From the NCBI GenBank assembly GCA_031271245.1, contig JAISWC010000274.1, positions 1-7,752 of the forward strand: a stretch of DNA of 7,752 bases. The letters run 5' to 3'. Of the stretch, positions 6,103-7,752 are shown in pieces; position 1 is the first letter of the stretch; every line of letters starts with the position of its first letter. Origin of the DNA: Tannerella sp. GTDB taxonomy: Bacteria > Bacteroidota > Bacteroidia > Bacteroidales > Tannerellaceae. A program made the position numbers and the translations under genes. A model generated the notes under the pieces. It saw only the letters and a program-made list of their open reading frames with translations. It made no database searches and was not told the origin of the DNA.

Positions 6103-6921
6103 TTAAAAGGAAAAGGAAATTCCCAGTCCGGTACTGATTCCCAGTACCGGATGATAAATCATGGCGACATCCGCCATCAGTCCGGCAAAGCGGTATCCCG
6201 CACCCAGCGAGGGGCGGAACGGGGATGTTCGCACCCCGGTGCGCAGGTGAAAGTCGCCGTAAAGGCGATATTCCATTCCCAGCGAACCGCTCCGGCGTGT
6301 CTCCTTACTGTGTGCCATACTGCCGGTTATTAACAGGTTGTCGACAAGTTGCCAGTTGACGCCCAACTCAATCAGGTAAGTGCCGATCCGCTCACTGTCT
6401 ACCTCTTCACTGTTCAGTGAAACGGAGGGAACATTGATGGCCGAGCATGTTATCAGCCAGTTATCCGCAGGCTGGAACGAGGCGCCGATGTCCGTAGAAA
6501 GACGCGAAGCTTCCGACTCGAACAGTTCCGACTGGATAAGCGCATACTGCACGCTCACACCCAGCGTCCAGAAGGCGTTCAGCCGTTTCCCGGCCGAAAG
6601 GCGAAACATGCTTTCGCGATATTCATCGTAGCCGAAGGAAGCCACGTGCAGGCCGGCAGGCAGGATGCGGTTCGGGAAGCAGAACCCTCCGCTGACCGTG
6701 GCCAGTTCTTTCATTGCATAGCGGTTGAAATAGTCGGTTCGCACTTCTTTCCGTTCCAACAACGCCAGTAAAGCCGGATTGAAAAGGACGGCATGTGTCG
6801 CACCGTTCCCTCCCATCCCCAGCGTCCGGGTATCCGGGAACCGGAGATTGTCTCTTGCCCTCGAGGAGCCATGGCTGAGAGCCAGCAACAGGCAAAACAT
6901 ATAAAACGTTTTTAACCTCAT
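6103..6921 (-). CDS. PorV/FadL-superfamily-like outer membrane protein
   Basis: A 272-residue exported protein with a signal peptide over about residues 1-22 (hydrophobic FYMFCLLLALS, then SSRA). The mature N-terminus has RTLGMGGNGATHAVLFNPAL (32-51). This is the hallmark of the PorV/PorQ and UPF0164 branch of the FadL-like barrels, where a small Gly-rich turn precedes an Asn-Pro-Ala. The rest is amphipathic strands with regular aromatic girdles, ending in GLGISFSF with terminal Phe. It is shorter than PorV of the type IX secretion system (about 390 residues), so I do not call it PorV or PorQ. It is followed after 11 bases by the HhH/barrel gene, so a two-component outer membrane unit is plausible. 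It has no clear promoter of its own. Its 5' flank (6922-6975) contains only an A/T-rich stretch, so it may be read with the DUF3467 gene. Confidence 0.75.
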   Translation of the reverse strand: MRLKTFYMFCLLLALSHGSSRARDNLRFPDTRTLGMGGNGATHAVLFNPALLALLERKEVRTDYFNRYAMKELATVSGGFCFPNRILPAGLHVASFGYDEYRESMFRLSAGKRLNAFWTLGVSVQYALIQSELFESEASRLSTDIGASFQPADNWLITCSAINVPSVSLNSEEVDSERIGTYLIELGVNWQLVDNLLITGSMAHSKETRRSGSLGMEYRLYGDFHLRTGVRTSPFRPSLGAGYRFAGLMADVAMIYHPVLGISTGLGISFSF

Positions 6922-6975
6922 GACAAGTATTAAAAAAACGGTTTAAGATAAGATGTTTTGATCTCCGCAGACGGT

Positions 6976-7287
6976 TCATGCTTCGCCCTTGATGCCTCCA
7001 ACCGGTGGAATCAGGTTGTCGAAAGGCTTTATTTTCGCACCTTTGGCCTGTTCGTCAAATTTACGGATGTTGTCTTCCAAGGCATACAGCAACCGTTTGG
7101 CATTGTCGGGCGTAAGAATGATGCGGCTTTGTACCTTCGCTTTCGGCACACCGGGTACCAGACGTATGAAATCAATAATAAATTCCGACCCCGAATGAGC
7201 AATCACCGCCAGGTTGGCATACGTCCCCTGCGCCGTTTCTTCTGTGAGTTCAATTTGAATCTCGTTCGCTTTCTGACTGTTTTCCAT
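6976..7287 (-). CDS. DUF3467 protein
   Basis: A 103-residue soluble protein of unknown function. Residues from about 10 show the DUF3467 pattern: EIQIELTEETAQGTYANLAV, then SEFIIDFIRLVPGVPKAKV, then SRIILTPDNAKRLLYALEDN. A Pro-rich tail NLIPPVGG follows. The ATG at 7285-7287 (MENSQKANEI) is preferred to a start 75 bases upstream at 7362. The extra 25 residues lack family similarity, and a Bacteroidota -7 box at 7308-7315 sits inside that extension, so transcription would begin after it. No signal peptide. The 54 bases to the PorV-like gene hold no recognisable terminator, so readthrough is possible. In many Bacteroidales this gene sits elsewhere, near rpoC; that is from memory and unverified. 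Confidence 0.84.
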   Translation of the reverse strand: MENSQKANEIQIELTEETAQGTYANLAVIAHSGSEFIIDFIRLVPGVPKAKVQSRIILTPDNAKRLLYALEDNIRKFDEQAKGAKIKPFDNLIPPVGGIKGEA

Positions 7288-7307
7288 ATCATTTTGTTTT
7301 AGAATGG

Positions 7308-7315
7308 CAAATGTA
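7308..7315 (-). promoter_or_regulatory. -7 box for the DUF3467 gene
   Basis: TACATTTG on the minus strand (7315 to 7308) matches TAnnTTTG exactly and lies 20 bases upstream of the ATG at 7287. No convincing -33 TTTG is present at the proper spacing. It supports the shorter start for the DUF3467 protein. Inference from consensus only. Confidence 0.45.
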
Positions 7316-7367
7316 CGCAAAAAAACTGAAACAGCGCCGGAATGATGAATAACAATAGACACGAATC

Positions 7368-7460
7368 CGTGTTAATATTATGTTCAGCGTAGCTTTCGCC
7401 GCCTCTGCATTGCTCCTGTGCCTCGGCTTTCATCAGATAAACTTCGGACAGACAAATGTT
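7368..7460 (-). pseudogene. Possible SusD-like C-terminal scrap
   Basis: In the minus-strand frame shifted by one from the truncated anti-sigma gene, codons from 7460 down read NICLSEVYLMKAEAQEQC, then RGGESYAEHNINT. SusD/RagB proteins have a conserved C-terminal stretch of the form LSEVYLMKAEA-x-x, a short Gly-containing turn and then Ala-x-x-x-(Leu)Ile-Asn. The resemblance spans about a dozen residues plus a weaker tail. It has no start, no upstream SusD portion, and a stop of its own upstream (TGA in ...GAGTGAGAC) inside the anti-sigma coding region. It could be a chance match. If real, it is the remnant of a susD gene left after deletion. Confidence 0.25.
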
Positions 7461-7476
7461 TCCTGTTCTTCGGCGG

Positions 7477-7728
7477 TCAGTATACGCGGCGCGACGGTTT
7501 CTTTTCCAAAGCGGGTCTCACTCTTTTCCAGGCCTCGTCCACATCGTACCGGCTGTTTGAACAGTACGTTTTTAAGATGAAATTCGTTGTCCGGCAGGTC
7601 TCCATCCATTTGCGATGTTCGGGAGACACATCCAGCCACTCCCGCAGGATTTTCACCTCGGAATCGGTTGCTTCGCCTGAAAACAGGGCGACCAGAATGG
7701 ATTCTATATGTGCGGGTATCTGCTTCAT
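7477..7728 (-). pseudogene. FecR-type anti-sigma factor, N-terminal part only
   Basis: The reading frame begins at ATG 7726-7728 with MKQIPAHIESILVALFSGEA, then SEVKILREWLDVSPEHRKW and YDVDEAWKRVRPALEKK. This is the cytoplasmic sigma-binding N-terminus of FecR-family anti-sigma factors: the aliphatic helix, SGEAT, EWL-x-x-SPE-x-R and the D-x-x-x-AW-x-x-V segment. Full proteins are about 300-390 residues, with a transmembrane helix and a periplasmic FecR domain following. Here the frame stops after 83 residues (TGA at 7477-7479). Neither shifted frame resumes with a membrane segment, and a single mutation of the stop also gives no FecR continuation. Truncation by deletion is therefore more likely than a simple frameshift. 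A functional short anti-sigma cannot be excluded. An ECF sigma factor gene would be expected just beyond the right edge. Confidence 0.6.
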
Positions 7729-7752
7729 CGGTAAAGTAGTTGATTAATTCAA

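Noticed and set aside
6103..6921. Calling the smaller barrel PorV or PorQ of the type IX secretion system
   Set aside because: It is too short for PorV and no other type IX component is in the window; only superfamily-level similarity is supported.
7418..7747. 109-codon frame on the plus strand across the truncated anti-sigma gene
   Set aside because: No family resemblance, while the minus strand shows clear FecR N-terminal motifs.

Overview
The window reads as ordinary chromosomal DNA from a member of the Bacteroidota, most likely the order Bacteroidales. Supporting signs are the Bacteroidales-typical small proteins (DUF2795, DUF3467, DUF5106 lipoprotein), an OM β-barrel pair with a helix-hairpin-helix N-terminus, -7 boxes of the TAnnTTTG type in front of several genes, A-rich leaders with little Shine-Dalgarno, and the FecR-like anti-sigma factor start at the right end. 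Base composition is close to balanced and looks even across the window. I cannot decide the genus.

Layout, left to right. Bases 2-199 (+) are the C-terminal end of a U32-family peptidase gene. It converges, with one base between stop codons, on a leftward block occupying nearly all the rest. Leftward block A (2323 to 201) is DUF2795 protein -> cysS -> PaaI-like thioesterase, with a promoter at 2379-2408 that lies partly inside the preceding gene. Leftward block B (3915 to 2399) is a DUF5106/thioredoxin-like lipoprotein -> PduO-type cobalamin adenosyltransferase, joined by an ATGA overlap. A perfect 9-base inverted repeat covers its likely promoter. Leftward block C (6921 to 4037) is a PorV/FadL-like outer membrane protein -> a large outer membrane β-barrel with a periplasmic helix-hairpin-helix module. 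Then come a DUF3467 protein (7287 to 6976) and the first 83 codons of a FecR-type anti-sigma factor (7728 to 7477), cut short and followed by a possible SusD-like scrap.

How the genes relate. cysS and cobalamin adenosylation are housekeeping functions. The two adjacent outer membrane proteins form a plausible two-gene unit of unknown role. The right end looks like the scar of a lost sigma/anti-sigma/SusC/SusD nutrient-uptake locus. I see no tRNA, rRNA, CRISPR array, insertion sequence or obvious defence system. The parts most worth a second look are the HhH/β-barrel pair, the palindrome over the lipoprotein promoter, and the truncated anti-sigma gene with its SusD-like tail.
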